DNA of 64,000 nt from Bacillota bacterium (lineage in GTDB: Bacteria; Bacillota; Clostridia; Christensenellales; UMGS416). Positions 35,587-43,228 of this stretch are shown here, one piece after another; positions within the stretch are counted from its first letter, which is position 1, and every line of letters starts with the position of its first letter. The position numbers and the translations under genes were made by a program. The DNA lies in assembly GCA_016281935.1 (NCBI GenBank), contig JAEEJN010000038.1, positions 34,467 through 98,466 of the forward strand. The letters run 5' to 3'. The notes below the pieces were generated by a model. The model searched no databases. It had not been told where the DNA came from and was given only the letters and a program-made list of their open reading frames with translations.

Positions 35587-36792
35587 ATGTGTGGAAACCA
35601 TTGGAGATCGTTTCAAACAATCCTGATTCTATGCATCAGCCTAATTCTGTGTTTGACAGGCTGCTCCGCTGAGATCACCAAAACAGAAGACGCTTCAGAT
35701 TCGACCTATCAGACAGAATTACCGATTGTTCATGAAGATACGGAATCGATGGAAGCGCCTGTATATCCGTTGAATTTTTCCTATGTGACAAGTGCTCATT
35801 CTGCTGAAGAAGCCATGGATCGTGTTCAGGAAATACTGAAAGCTAAGGACATTGGGTATCAATGGGAATTCCGAGATTCGATTTATTATCAGCATGAGAA
35901 AAGGCCGGCAAAGTGGATCTACGCCGTGAATCAGTATCATGAGTTTCTGGATGTCATCATTATGGATGATGCGGATCTTTTGGAAGAGTTCACTGCCAGT
36001 CCTGAATTTGATCATTTTAGAAACCTGCGGCAAAATGAAGGAATGAGTCTTCAGAATTCTTTTTCGAAACCTTTGGATGGCGTTCTGTGCTCAGGGCTGG
36101 CTTCCTTCTGCAGAAGCGATGATCTGAACTTCGGCATACTGCTGGTCGGATATGCATTTGCCATAAAGGACGTTGACGGCCGGGACGGCTATGATGTTTA
36201 TTCGCCGAAAGACAGAGCTTATGTGTATTCAGGACTGCACTCCAGAGAAGAAACGCTGATACAGGATGATCAGCTTCCGCCGCTTGCTGAAGGCCTGAAG
36301 GTGTTTGAACCGGAGAACAGCATGAAGGAAGCGCAGGAATCCGTGCTTAGCTGTCTGCAGCGGGCAGATCCGTCCTACAGGATAGAGAACAGGGATGTCA
36401 TCCTGATTGACGGTGAGGAATATCCTGCACAGTGGATGTATGCCGTCAATGACAGCGGAGAGTTTATAGACATCGTCTTTACGGAAGATCTCGATTTTCT
36501 GTATTATCTGCATGATAACCGGGACGTATTCTGGAAACTCAGAGAAGAGGACAGAGAATACCTGTATCAAAAACAACCGGGACGAAAACAATATGAACCG
36601 ACAGAAAACCAGTGGCTTCTGATCGATCTGTTTTATAAGGGATATGGCATTTATCTGTACGGCTGCGGCTGTCCGGCTTTTGATTGTGGAATGGTGGCTC
36701 CATGTATAGACTGGTCTGAAGATCTGAACCATCCGACAATGTATTACAGCAGGCAGTGGGTCTGGGGACTTAACGTAACGCGTGAAGACTGA
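35587..36792 (+). CDS. Lipoprotein with duplicated 40-residue motif, cassette 3
   Basis: 401 residues from the ATG at 35587; an earlier ATG at 35554 lies inside the peptide gene. Lipoprotein signal with LTGC (Cys near residue 26). Motif copy 1 is YQWEFRDSIYYQHEKRPAKW then IYAVNQYHEFLDVIIMDD (about 88-128); copy 2 is YRIENRDVILIDGEEYPAQW then MYAVNDSGEFIDIVFTED (about 260-300). The C-terminus has LIDLFYKGYGIYLYGCG, as in the other two lipoproteins. The type I permease gene is 29 bases downstream. Confidence 0.8.
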   Translation: MCGNHWRSFQTILILCISLILCLTGCSAEITKTEDASDSTYQTELPIVHEDTESMEAPVYPLNFSYVTSAHSAEEAMDRVQEILKAKDIGYQWEFRDSIYYQHEKRPAKWIYAVNQYHEFLDVIIMDDADLLEEFTASPEFDHFRNLRQNEGMSLQNSFSKPLDGVLCSGLASFCRSDDLNFGILLVGYAFAIKDVDGRDGYDVYSPKDRAYVYSGLHSREETLIQDDQLPPLAEGLKVFEPENSMKEAQESVLSCLQRADPSYRIENRDVILIDGEEYPAQWMYAVNDSGEFIDIVFTEDLDFLYYLHDNRDVFWKLREEDREYLYQKQPGRKQYEPTENQWLLIDLFYKGYGIYLYGCGCPAFDCGMVAPCIDWSEDLNHPTMYYSRQWVWGLNVTRED

Positions 36793-36821
36793 TTGGATAC
36801 AGACATCGTGAGGGGAGTGCG

Positions 36822-38045
36822 ATGATCCGGCTTCTTGTTTTCGAGATGAAGAAGATCTGGTACCGCAGAGCTTTGATCCTGCCGATTATGCTCGTCGGCA
36901 TCGTATTGATCTGGCTGGTCGCGGTCGGAGGGACCCCGGTCAGACTGAAGCTGAACGGTACATTTCAGTCCATCAATACAGAAACGTGCATGTTCTGGGG
37001 ACAGACCGTTACGGATGAACTCAAAACGGAGGTGTTGAAAAAAGCACGGGATCTGGGAGCGCTTGGGAAGGACCCGGAAGAAGACCCGTTTTATTTCACC
37101 TATACATCGCTCCCCGTCGTGGAACGATACGGAGCTGACAGCGTAGAAGCTTCCCTGTGTTCCTATTGGGTGACGATCCTGCATCAGCCGACATTTGAAA
37201 CGGAGTGGGAGGATTATCAGGCAGTTCATCCCGAACGGGACATCGATCCCGGATCCGTTGCGGTCTGGAAGGTAGCGCCGTCCGAATCGGCCTGGAAACT
37301 GTTCCTGGATTCCGATTATTATCCGGCTCTTCTTACGGGATCGGGAAGTCTGTTTTTGATCCTGCTGTTTCTATGTGACGTTTTCAGCCGGGAGGAAGCG
37401 GGGGATATGCGGGATATAGGCCTGTCAGCTCCGCAAAGGAAGCCATGGATCACGGCGAAAATCTGCGCTTCTGCACTCTCCGGTGCCATGATCGTGTTTT
37501 TCCTATATGCGGGAATGCTTCTGTTATACGGCGTATTCTTTGGGTTTTACGGCTGGAGTATAGATGCAACTTCCCTTTTGGGGAATGGGGGATCCATGGG
37601 TATGCTGGCCAGGCCCATAAGTGCCTGCGGACTCTGCTTCATGAAGCTTGGAATGCTGACTGTCTGCGGGGCTTTCTTTGGCATACTGACCGCCGCGGCT
37701 TCTGCGGTCTTGCGAAAGGATCTTGGCGGAGCCGGATTGGTAATCGTTCTTATCGCCTGTATGGAATCTCTTTTATATATCCTGATCCGATTCCAGAACA
37801 GAATCGTTTCCGTATGGGGATGGGAAACTTATGATCGCCTGACGATTGCCTTTATGACCCCTGCCCGATGGTTCCTGAATACGGAACTTCTCATGATGCG
37901 CGCTTTCCATCTGGAAAGTGCATACGACGAACTGATGGCGCTGAATATCCTGATCCGTCCTTCCTGTTTCGTGATTTTCCTCAGCGTCGTATCATGTTTC
38001 ACAGCTGTATCCATAGCCTTGTGTCATACGTATCGGACCCGATGA
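36822..38045 (+). CDS. ABC-2-type permease with large external domain (type I), cassette 3
   Basis: 407 residues. FEMKKIWYRRALILP start, helix 1 at about 19-38, external domain with FWGQTVTDELKTEVLKKARD, then about six helices from residue 165 (LLTGSGSLFLILLFL to FVIFLSVVSCFTAVSIAL). GVFFGFYGWSIDATSLLGNGG corresponds to the same loop in cassettes 1 and 2. A GAGGGGAG site precedes the ATG. A gap of 195 bases without a gene separates it from the ATPase. That gap includes the relic of another type I permease tail, showing that the ATPase block was joined here later. Confidence 0.85.
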   Translation: MIRLLVFEMKKIWYRRALILPIMLVGIVLIWLVAVGGTPVRLKLNGTFQSINTETCMFWGQTVTDELKTEVLKKARDLGALGKDPEEDPFYFTYTSLPVVERYGADSVEASLCSYWVTILHQPTFETEWEDYQAVHPERDIDPGSVAVWKVAPSESAWKLFLDSDYYPALLTGSGSLFLILLFLCDVFSREEAGDMRDIGLSAPQRKPWITAKICASALSGAMIVFFLYAGMLLLYGVFFGFYGWSIDATSLLGNGGSMGMLARPISACGLCFMKLGMLTVCGAFFGILTAAASAVLRKDLGGAGLVIVLIACMESLLYILIRFQNRIVSVWGWETYDRLTIAFMTPARWFLNTELLMMRAFHLESAYDELMALNILIRPSCFVIFLSVVSCFTAVSIALCHTYRTR

Positions 38046-38240
38046 TTCGATATATCATCATGAAATTGCAATGAAGAGACCTGGCGATGCTCTGCAGAGG
38101 CATACTGCGTAGAAGCAGACAGCTTATGGTCATTGTTTCTGATTGTCGGGGGCCGTTATCTCTTCGGCTGTTTGCTTTTCTTATCAGCGGCAGCGACAGT
38201 ACCATACCAGGAACGACAGCCTTTTCATGAGGAGGATCAG

Positions 38241-39116
38241 ATGGAGCTTACATTCAAAGACCTGACGAAACGTTTCGGAAGGAAGCGTGCGGTGGACCGG
38301 CTGAACGTCACGCTGACGCACGGGGTGTACGGGCTTCTCGGACCCAACGGATCCGGAAAGACAACCCTCATGCGCATGATGACCGGCCTCCTGAAGCCGA
38401 CTTCCGGACAGGTCCTGTACAACGGACAGGAGATCGGCCGGATGGGCGACGCCTACCGGGCCAAACTGGGCTTCCTGCCCCAGGAGTTCGGTTTCTACCG
38501 GGGTTTCACCGGGAACGACATGCTCCGCTATATCGCGGCGCTCAAGGGGCTGGATGAGAAGAAGACGGAAAGGGAAGTCAAAGAACTGGCCGAACGGGTC
38601 GGGCTCTCCTCCGCGGACATGGGCAGGCTCGTGTCCGGATACTCCGGGGGCATGCGCCGGCGGCTGGGCATCGCGCAGGCGCTCATGGACGATCCGGAGA
38701 TCCTGGTCCTGGACGAACCAACGGCGGGCCTGGATCCGCAGGAACGGGTCCGGTTCCGGAACCTCATCTCGGGGATCTCGGCGTCCCGGCTCGTCCTGCT
38801 CTCGACGCATATCATATCGGATATCGAGTTCATCGCGGGAGACGTGCTCATCCTGCGCAAGGGGAAGCTCCTGCTCCAGGCGCCGCCCGCGGAGATCATA
38901 GCGTCGGTGAAGGGGAAGGTGTGGACCGTGGAAGTGCCGCCGGAGGAAGTCGAACGCTTCCAGAAGACCTGTCTCATCGGGAACCTGCGCCAGACGGGGA
39001 CAGGTGTGGAGCTGCGCGTCGTGGGCGACGAAGCCACGGCTCCGGCGGCTGTGCCTGCGGAACCGACGCTGGAAGACGTCTATCTCTACTACTTCCGTGA
39101 GGCTTCTTCCCAATGA
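38241..39116 (+). CDS. ABC transporter ATP-binding protein, copy 2
   Basis: 291 residues, close twin of the ATPase at 27854. It has the same Walker A GPNGSGKTT, signature VSGYSGGMRRRLGI, Walker B ILVLDEPTAGLDP and switch LLSTHI. Most differences lie in the helical subdomain (KTEREVKELAERVGLSSADM) and the last 40 residues. The identical GAGGAGGATCAG before the ATG fixes the start. It overlaps the downstream permease by four bases. Confidence 0.95.
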   Translation: MELTFKDLTKRFGRKRAVDRLNVTLTHGVYGLLGPNGSGKTTLMRMMTGLLKPTSGQVLYNGQEIGRMGDAYRAKLGFLPQEFGFYRGFTGNDMLRYIAALKGLDEKKTEREVKELAERVGLSSADMGRLVSGYSGGMRRRLGIAQALMDDPEILVLDEPTAGLDPQERVRFRNLISGISASRLVLLSTHIISDIEFIAGDVLILRKGKLLLQAPPAEIIASVKGKVWTVEVPPEEVERFQKTCLIGNLRQTGTGVELRVVGDEATAPAAVPAEPTLEDVYLYYFREASSQ

Positions 39117-40237
39117 GGAGACAGCCGGCCGGGAAAACGGGGAAGGGGACGGGACGCCGCCTCTATGCCCTGGAACTCAAAAAGATCTTTCCCATGGGGA
39201 ACCGGATCGCCGCGGCCGCACTGCTGGCCGCGCTGTTCCTGTTCCCTTTTCTGCTCCGCAGCAGCACATTGGGCGTGTATGAAACCGTGGCGGAACGTAA
39301 AGCCATGTATGCGGAACACGGAGGGGAGATCACGGAAGCGTATCTGCGCGAAGCGGCGGACACGGCCCGGGACCTTCCGGACCCGAACGATCCGGAAGCC
39401 TGGTTCACCATGACGGAGGAAGACAGAAAGGAGCAGATCTGGCTCGAGGACCTGAAGCGGAAGCTGGAGCGGTTCGGTCTGCCAAGTTATGAAGAGCTAC
39501 TCTGGGATCCGGAACGGACGGAGCCGCTGCTCCCGGAAGGATACGGGCCGGTCCTCTATGCGGATACGGACGGATGGGAACTGTACATGAAGCTGCAGTC
39601 GGGGATCGGGGCGGTGGTGTCGCTGGTCCTCCCGTGCTTCCTCCTGTCCCCGCTCCTGAACGGGGAAGTGGCCTCGGGGATGCGCCGGGTGATCCTGACG
39701 GTCGCGGGGAGCGAGCGAAAGCAGATCCGTGCCAAGTGGTGCGCGGCGCTGACCGTCGTGGCGGGCTCCACCGTCCTGACGGCGCTGTTGCCGCTCCTGG
39801 GCACGGCCCTGTGCACGGGCCTGACGGCGCCGGGCCTTCCCGTGAAGAACCTGGGACTCGGGCTGGAATATGAATGGACGATCGGGCAGCTGTTCCTCCT
39901 GCGCAGTTTCCTCCTGTTCCTGGGCTCCTTCACGGCGGCGGCGCTGACGGCGGGCTTCTCGGGGCTGATCTCCCAGACGGTCGGGTCGATGGTGGCGGTC
40001 CTGGCGCTGTTCCTGATGCCGCTGCTGCCGCTGCCGAAGGAAGCGCCGCAGTGGGTGGTGGAGGCGCAGAAGTTCGGGCCGGCGGGCTTCTTCACGGGAG
40101 ACATCCTGTATGACGGGAGCATGACGAAGCTGGCCGTCTTCTGTATCCTGTGGATCGTGATATCTATAGTCGTTGCATGCACAGGACGGATCGCCTTCCA
40201 TTCCATGAAGATCCCGGAAGAGTTCTACAGGAACTGA
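39113..40237 (+). CDS. ABC-2-type permease (type II), copy 2
   Basis: 374 residues, close twin of the protein at 28729, with the same layout: helix 1 near 30-48, a charged external segment (RDLPDPNDPEAWFTMTEEDR), then five or six helices and a conserved end KIPEEFYRN. Two short differences are in the N-terminal basic stretch and near residue 345 (YDGSMTKLAVF against YSSTVKLAAF). It is the last gene of cassette 3, followed by a terminator. Confidence 0.88.
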   Translation: MRRQPAGKTGKGTGRRLYALELKKIFPMGNRIAAAALLAALFLFPFLLRSSTLGVYETVAERKAMYAEHGGEITEAYLREAADTARDLPDPNDPEAWFTMTEEDRKEQIWLEDLKRKLERFGLPSYEELLWDPERTEPLLPEGYGPVLYADTDGWELYMKLQSGIGAVVSLVLPCFLLSPLLNGEVASGMRRVILTVAGSERKQIRAKWCAALTVVAGSTVLTALLPLLGTALCTGLTAPGLPVKNLGLGLEYEWTIGQLFLLRSFLLFLGSFTAAALTAGFSGLISQTVGSMVAVLALFLMPLLPLPKEAPQWVVEAQKFGPAGFFTGDILYDGSMTKLAVFCILWIVISIVVACTGRIAFHSMKIPEEFYRN

Positions 40238-40255
40238 TGGGAACTGAATACAAAC

Positions 40256-40285
40256 AACAGGCTCAGAGAATGAGCCTGTTTATTG
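40256..40285 (+). terminator. Terminator of cassette 3
   Basis: AACAGGCTCA/TGAGCCTGTT stem with a 5-base loop, then TATTG; 18 bases after the permease stop. Confidence 0.75.
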
Positions 40286-40300
40286 TCGATGGATGTAGGC

Positions 40301-40317
40301 TATGATGTAAATCCAGC
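40301..40317 (+). repeat. Scrap matching the cassette 1 peptide gene
   Basis: 17 bases (TATGATGTAAATCCAGC) identical to 25040-25056, which encode YDVNPA of the cassette 1 peptide. Flanks do not match well. Possibly the remnant of another peptide gene. Confidence 0.35.
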
Positions 40318-40380
40318 CGCAATGAGCAATATACCGATCCGAATGCCGCTTTATATGTTTTGTGACCTTCGTTACGGAAT

Positions 40381-40403
40381 CCCGCAGTCCGGCGGGTTTT
40401 TTT
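40381..40403 (+). terminator. Terminator-like hairpin
   Basis: CCCGC/GCGGG stem followed by TTTTTTT. It points rightward and has no intact gene directly before it, which fits a deleted gene between 40286 and 40380. Confidence 0.7.
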
Positions 40404-40471
40404 GCTTTATGGAAATGTTTGCAGTCGATAACAATGGCGGTCCGGTGAACGCTCATCGATGAATCCTGTTC

Positions 40472-41091
40472 TCAGGCTTCGGTCTGGCCTGCCGGAACTC
40501 TGACAAGAATAGCTTTCGGAAGCACGCGGGCATAGGTATCTGTGATAGACGGGATGATCTCTCCGTCAGCCTGTGCGTCCATCGGTTCAGGCGTGTGGAT
40601 CGTGATTTCCTTCGCACGGAAGAAGTGGACGAGATCTTTGAAGATGCCGTGCTTTCCATCGATGAATTTTGGAAGGTGACGAAGGACCTGGAAGAAGTTC
40701 ACGCTCTCCACCAGACAGATGTCAAATTCACCGTCATCGTTCACAGAGTTCGGAAGGACTTTCATGCCGCCACCATACATCGTACCGTTGCCGAATGCGA
40801 TCATATAGAAGTCCCTGTCAAAGGTCTCTCCATTGATGCAGATGCGCATGGGCTTTGCTTTGTAGCTACACAGGTGTAGAAAACAGCCAGATAATAGGCA
40901 AGGGCTTTCAGGGCTTTGAGACGGTCGGAATTCGCAACGACTTCCACGTCAAAGCCCACGGAATAGACATTGACACAGACTTTTCCGTTGACTTCGAGAA
41001 GGTCCACTCTCTTGTCCGTTCCGTTGATCAGTACATCCATAGCATCTACTAACGAATGATGGTGCTGCCTTATTGGCTGTACTGTCACCAC
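40472..41091 (-). pseudogene. Truncated and frameshifted diacylglycerol kinase-family gene
   Basis: The C-terminal half of a YegS/DagK-type lipid kinase. From 41050 leftward it reads LVDAMDVLINGTDKRVDLLE, VNVYSVGFDVEVVANSD, then a one-base loss near 40858, and in the next frame MRICINGETFDRDFYMIAFG, NGTMYGGGMKVLPNS and DGEFDICLVESV to the stop. These are standard C-terminal motifs of the family. The N-terminal catalytic half with the GGDGT loop is absent and no match is seen upstream. Restoring one base joins the two parts. It lies between the ABC cargo and the integration module, on the opposite strand. Confidence 0.8.
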
Positions 41092-41665
41092 ACACTGTTT
41101 TTTATATGTACTCCGCCATCACCCAGGATGGCTTTTTCTATTTCAAAGAATCATATTTATGCTTGTGATAATACATCTGTTTTCGGAAATAAGCAGATTA
41201 TTTTTGTATTCTCTGTTTTTTTTCAGCAATAGTACAGTGAAGCCAGTCAGCAGCGATCAAACCGCTGTGGGATTGACACAAAGGACAGCATCTCTGTAGC
41301 GCGCCATCCGCAGAGACGGCATGCTAGAGATGATAGGCCTTATGCACATTGAAAATTGAATATGCAGCATCCCAGTTACTTTCCGTGGAGTACAGAGCGA
41401 CATTCTTTCTGCCGCCATGATCCGGCTAAGCCGGGGAGCGATCGCCAGAGAAGATAAACCGGTCATGTGGTGTGGCCGGATCGCGATGAAGTCTGTGCGG
41501 GACAATGATACTCCTGTCCCCCGTGGGGCAGCTCGGAGCGATCCTCGGAGAGGTAAACGGCCTGTGACGCATATGCCAGATGCGGACTGAGATGTTCCCC
41601 ATCATCCGGGGGCGGGCAGCAAATAGGATGATAAAGGAAAAAGCACATAGAGAGGGCGAATCTGA
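41092..41665. other. Non-coding region before the replication/integration module
   Basis: No convincing gene on either strand. Two imperfect direct repeats of about 30 bases lie about 100 bases apart (GGAGCGATCGCCAGAGAAG near 41435 and GGAGCGATCCTCGGAGAGG near 41535, each followed by TAAAC and GG). A small CCGGC/GCCGG palindrome lies at 41422-41434. The position directly before repA-like and dnaC-like genes makes it a candidate origin of replication or transfer; that is inference only. Confidence 0.4.
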
Positions 41666-42088
41666 ATGAGCGATATACAGCAAACACCTGTTTACATCCG
41701 GTGTGATACACAGCGGCCACAGTACATTCCGTTCCCAGTTTTTCTTATGGATCTACCGCTGTCATTGACGGCGAAATTGGTTTATGCGCAGATGCTGAGC
41801 CGCGCCTTGCTTTCCCAGAAGAACGGTTGGACGGATAAGGAGGGGCGGGTGTATATCCTGTTCCCGGAATCAGAGATGTGCAAGACAGTCCACAAGGGGC
41901 TGACCACAATAAAAACGGCGCTGCGGGACCTGGAAAAGGCAGGGCTTCTGGAGAAAGCGCCGCAACCGCACAGCAGCGTCAACCGCATCAGGTTGAAGAT
42001 CATTCCAGACTCAAAAACAAGGAAGAAAGAACAAGCTGTCAATCCGGGAATCAGAGATTACAGCTACGAGGGGGAGGAGAGCTTATGA
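41666..42088 (+). CDS. Replication initiator-like protein (RepA N-terminal type)
   Basis: 140 residues. PVYIRCDTQRPQYIPFPVFL and LSLTAKLVYAQMLSRALLSQ followed by VHKGLTTIKTALRDLEKAGL form a winged-helix pattern typical of the replication initiator A proteins of Tn1549/Tn916-like elements and Gram-positive plasmids. The protein is short and consists mainly of this DNA-binding domain. A GAGAGGG site lies upstream. The stop overlaps the DnaC-like gene (ATGA). It probably supports replication of the excised element. Confidence 0.8.
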   Translation: MSDIQQTPVYIRCDTQRPQYIPFPVFLMDLPLSLTAKLVYAQMLSRALLSQKNGWTDKEGRVYILFPESEMCKTVHKGLTTIKTALRDLEKAGLLEKAPQPHSSVNRIRLKIIPDSKTRKKEQAVNPGIRDYSYEGEESL

Positions 42089-42915
42089 AAATGGATAATA
42101 TAATCCGCGTCCCGACCGTAAAGCCGGGAGAAAATGATTATCGTGGAGAGGATGGACTGCTCCACTGCGGCATATGTGGAGAGGCGAAAGAAGCTTTCTT
42201 TGAGGGCGGTTTTCGTCTCGGTGGGAAAGACCGCCATCCAATCCCATGCCACTGCCAACGGGAGGAGAAGGCTAAGCGGGAGAAGGAATATCAGGAACAG
42301 AAACACCGGGACACCGTATTCCAACTGCAACAGCAGGGCTTTCAGAATCCGATCATGCGGAACTGGACGTTTGACACCGCGTCGATCCACACGGAACGAC
42401 TGGAACAGTGTCGCCGCTATGTAGAACGCTGGGATGATGTCGTAAACCAGAATGCGGGACTGCTTTTCTGGGGGAAAGTCGGTACGGGGAAAAGTTTTCT
42501 TGCAGCCTGTATCGCCAATGCGCTGATCGAAAAAGAGGTGCCGGTCTGCATGACAAATCTCGCCGCTGTGATTGATCATGATTTTGAAGGCCGAACGGAG
42601 TACATTCAAAAGCTCTGTGCCTCTCCACTGCTTATTTTGGATGATTTTGGCATGGAACGCGACACCAAGTTTGGGCGGGAGACTGTATATCAAGTGATCG
42701 ATGGGCGATATATCAGCGGAAAGCCACTGATTGTTACCACTAATTTGACGCTGAAAGAGCTGAAAAAACCGCAGGACGCCGACCAGGCGCGAGTATTTGA
42801 TCGGGTACTATCAATGACAACACCTGTTTTGTTTTCAGGGTCGAGCCTCCGTCACGAGCAACGGGAAGAAAAACAGCGATTACTGAAATCTATATTTGGG
42901 AAAGAGGGATGCTGA
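42085..42915 (+). CDS. DnaC/IstB-like ATPase (helicase loader type)
   Basis: 276 residues. An N-terminal zinc-binding-like part (HCGICGEAKEAFF, IPCHCQREEKAKR, residues about 27-70) is followed by an AAA+ domain with Walker A LFWGKVGTGKSFLAA near residue 132, Walker B LLILDDFGMERDT near 188 and sensor VTTNLTLKEL. This is the DnaC-type loader found beside the initiator in Tn1549-like elements. The start is the ATG in the ATGA overlap; GGGGGAGGAGAG lies just upstream. Longer upstream frames overlap the initiator gene and are not used. Confidence 0.9.
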   Translation: MKMDNIIRVPTVKPGENDYRGEDGLLHCGICGEAKEAFFEGGFRLGGKDRHPIPCHCQREEKAKREKEYQEQKHRDTVFQLQQQGFQNPIMRNWTFDTASIHTERLEQCRRYVERWDDVVNQNAGLLFWGKVGTGKSFLAACIANALIEKEVPVCMTNLAAVIDHDFEGRTEYIQKLCASPLLILDDFGMERDTKFGRETVYQVIDGRYISGKPLIVTTNLTLKELKKPQDADQARVFDRVLSMTTPVLFSGSSLRHEQREEKQRLLKSIFGKEGC

Positions 42916-43154
42916 TGGACAGGGAAGGAATCATTATCCACGAAAGCAAAGGCAACAGGACATCAAAAGTTCCAATCTGGGAGAAAGTCAATCTAACACT
43001 GCCGGAGGCTGCGGAGCTGTATAACATCGGCATCAATCGTCTGCGGGAGATCAGTGATGATGATTGTTGTCCGTTTGTCCTGTTCGTTGGAAACAAGAGA
43101 TTGATAAAAAGAAAGAAATTCGATGAATACTTAGACGAAACATATTCTATCTAG
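42915..43154 (+). CDS. xis: Excisionase (Tn916 Xis type)
   Basis: 79 residues from the ATG that overlaps the upstream stop; another ATG lies two codons earlier. After an N-terminal extension of about 18 residues it reads VPIWEKVNLTLPEAAELYNI, GINRLREISDDD, FVLFVGNKRLIKRKKFDEYL. This is the helix-turn-helix excisionase pattern of Tn916 (IWERYTLTIEEA). It would steer the adjacent integrase toward excision. The gap to int is 74 bases. Confidence 0.88.
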   Translation: MDREGIIIHESKGNRTSKVPIWEKVNLTLPEAAELYNIGINRLREISDDDCCPFVLFVGNKRLIKRKKFDEYLDETYSI

Positions 43155-43228
43155 TTGATAAAGCACCTTTGATGTGGTATGTTGTGTGTACTATCCATAA
43201 GGCGCTTTTCGGAAAGGAGTTGTAAGTT

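Larger units (their letters stand above)
38152..40237 (+). repeat. Duplicated block, copy 2 (permease-tail relic + ATPase + permease II)
   Basis: Homologous to 27767-29847. 38152-38200 aligns with the last about 45 bases of the cassette 1 type I permease but is no longer in an open frame with a start. Codon third positions are richer in G and C than in copy 1. Confidence 0.85.

Noticed and set aside
40801..40870. Programmed frameshift in the lipid kinase gene
   Set aside because: No slippery heptamer is visible at the junction, and the catalytic half is missing, so decay explains it better.
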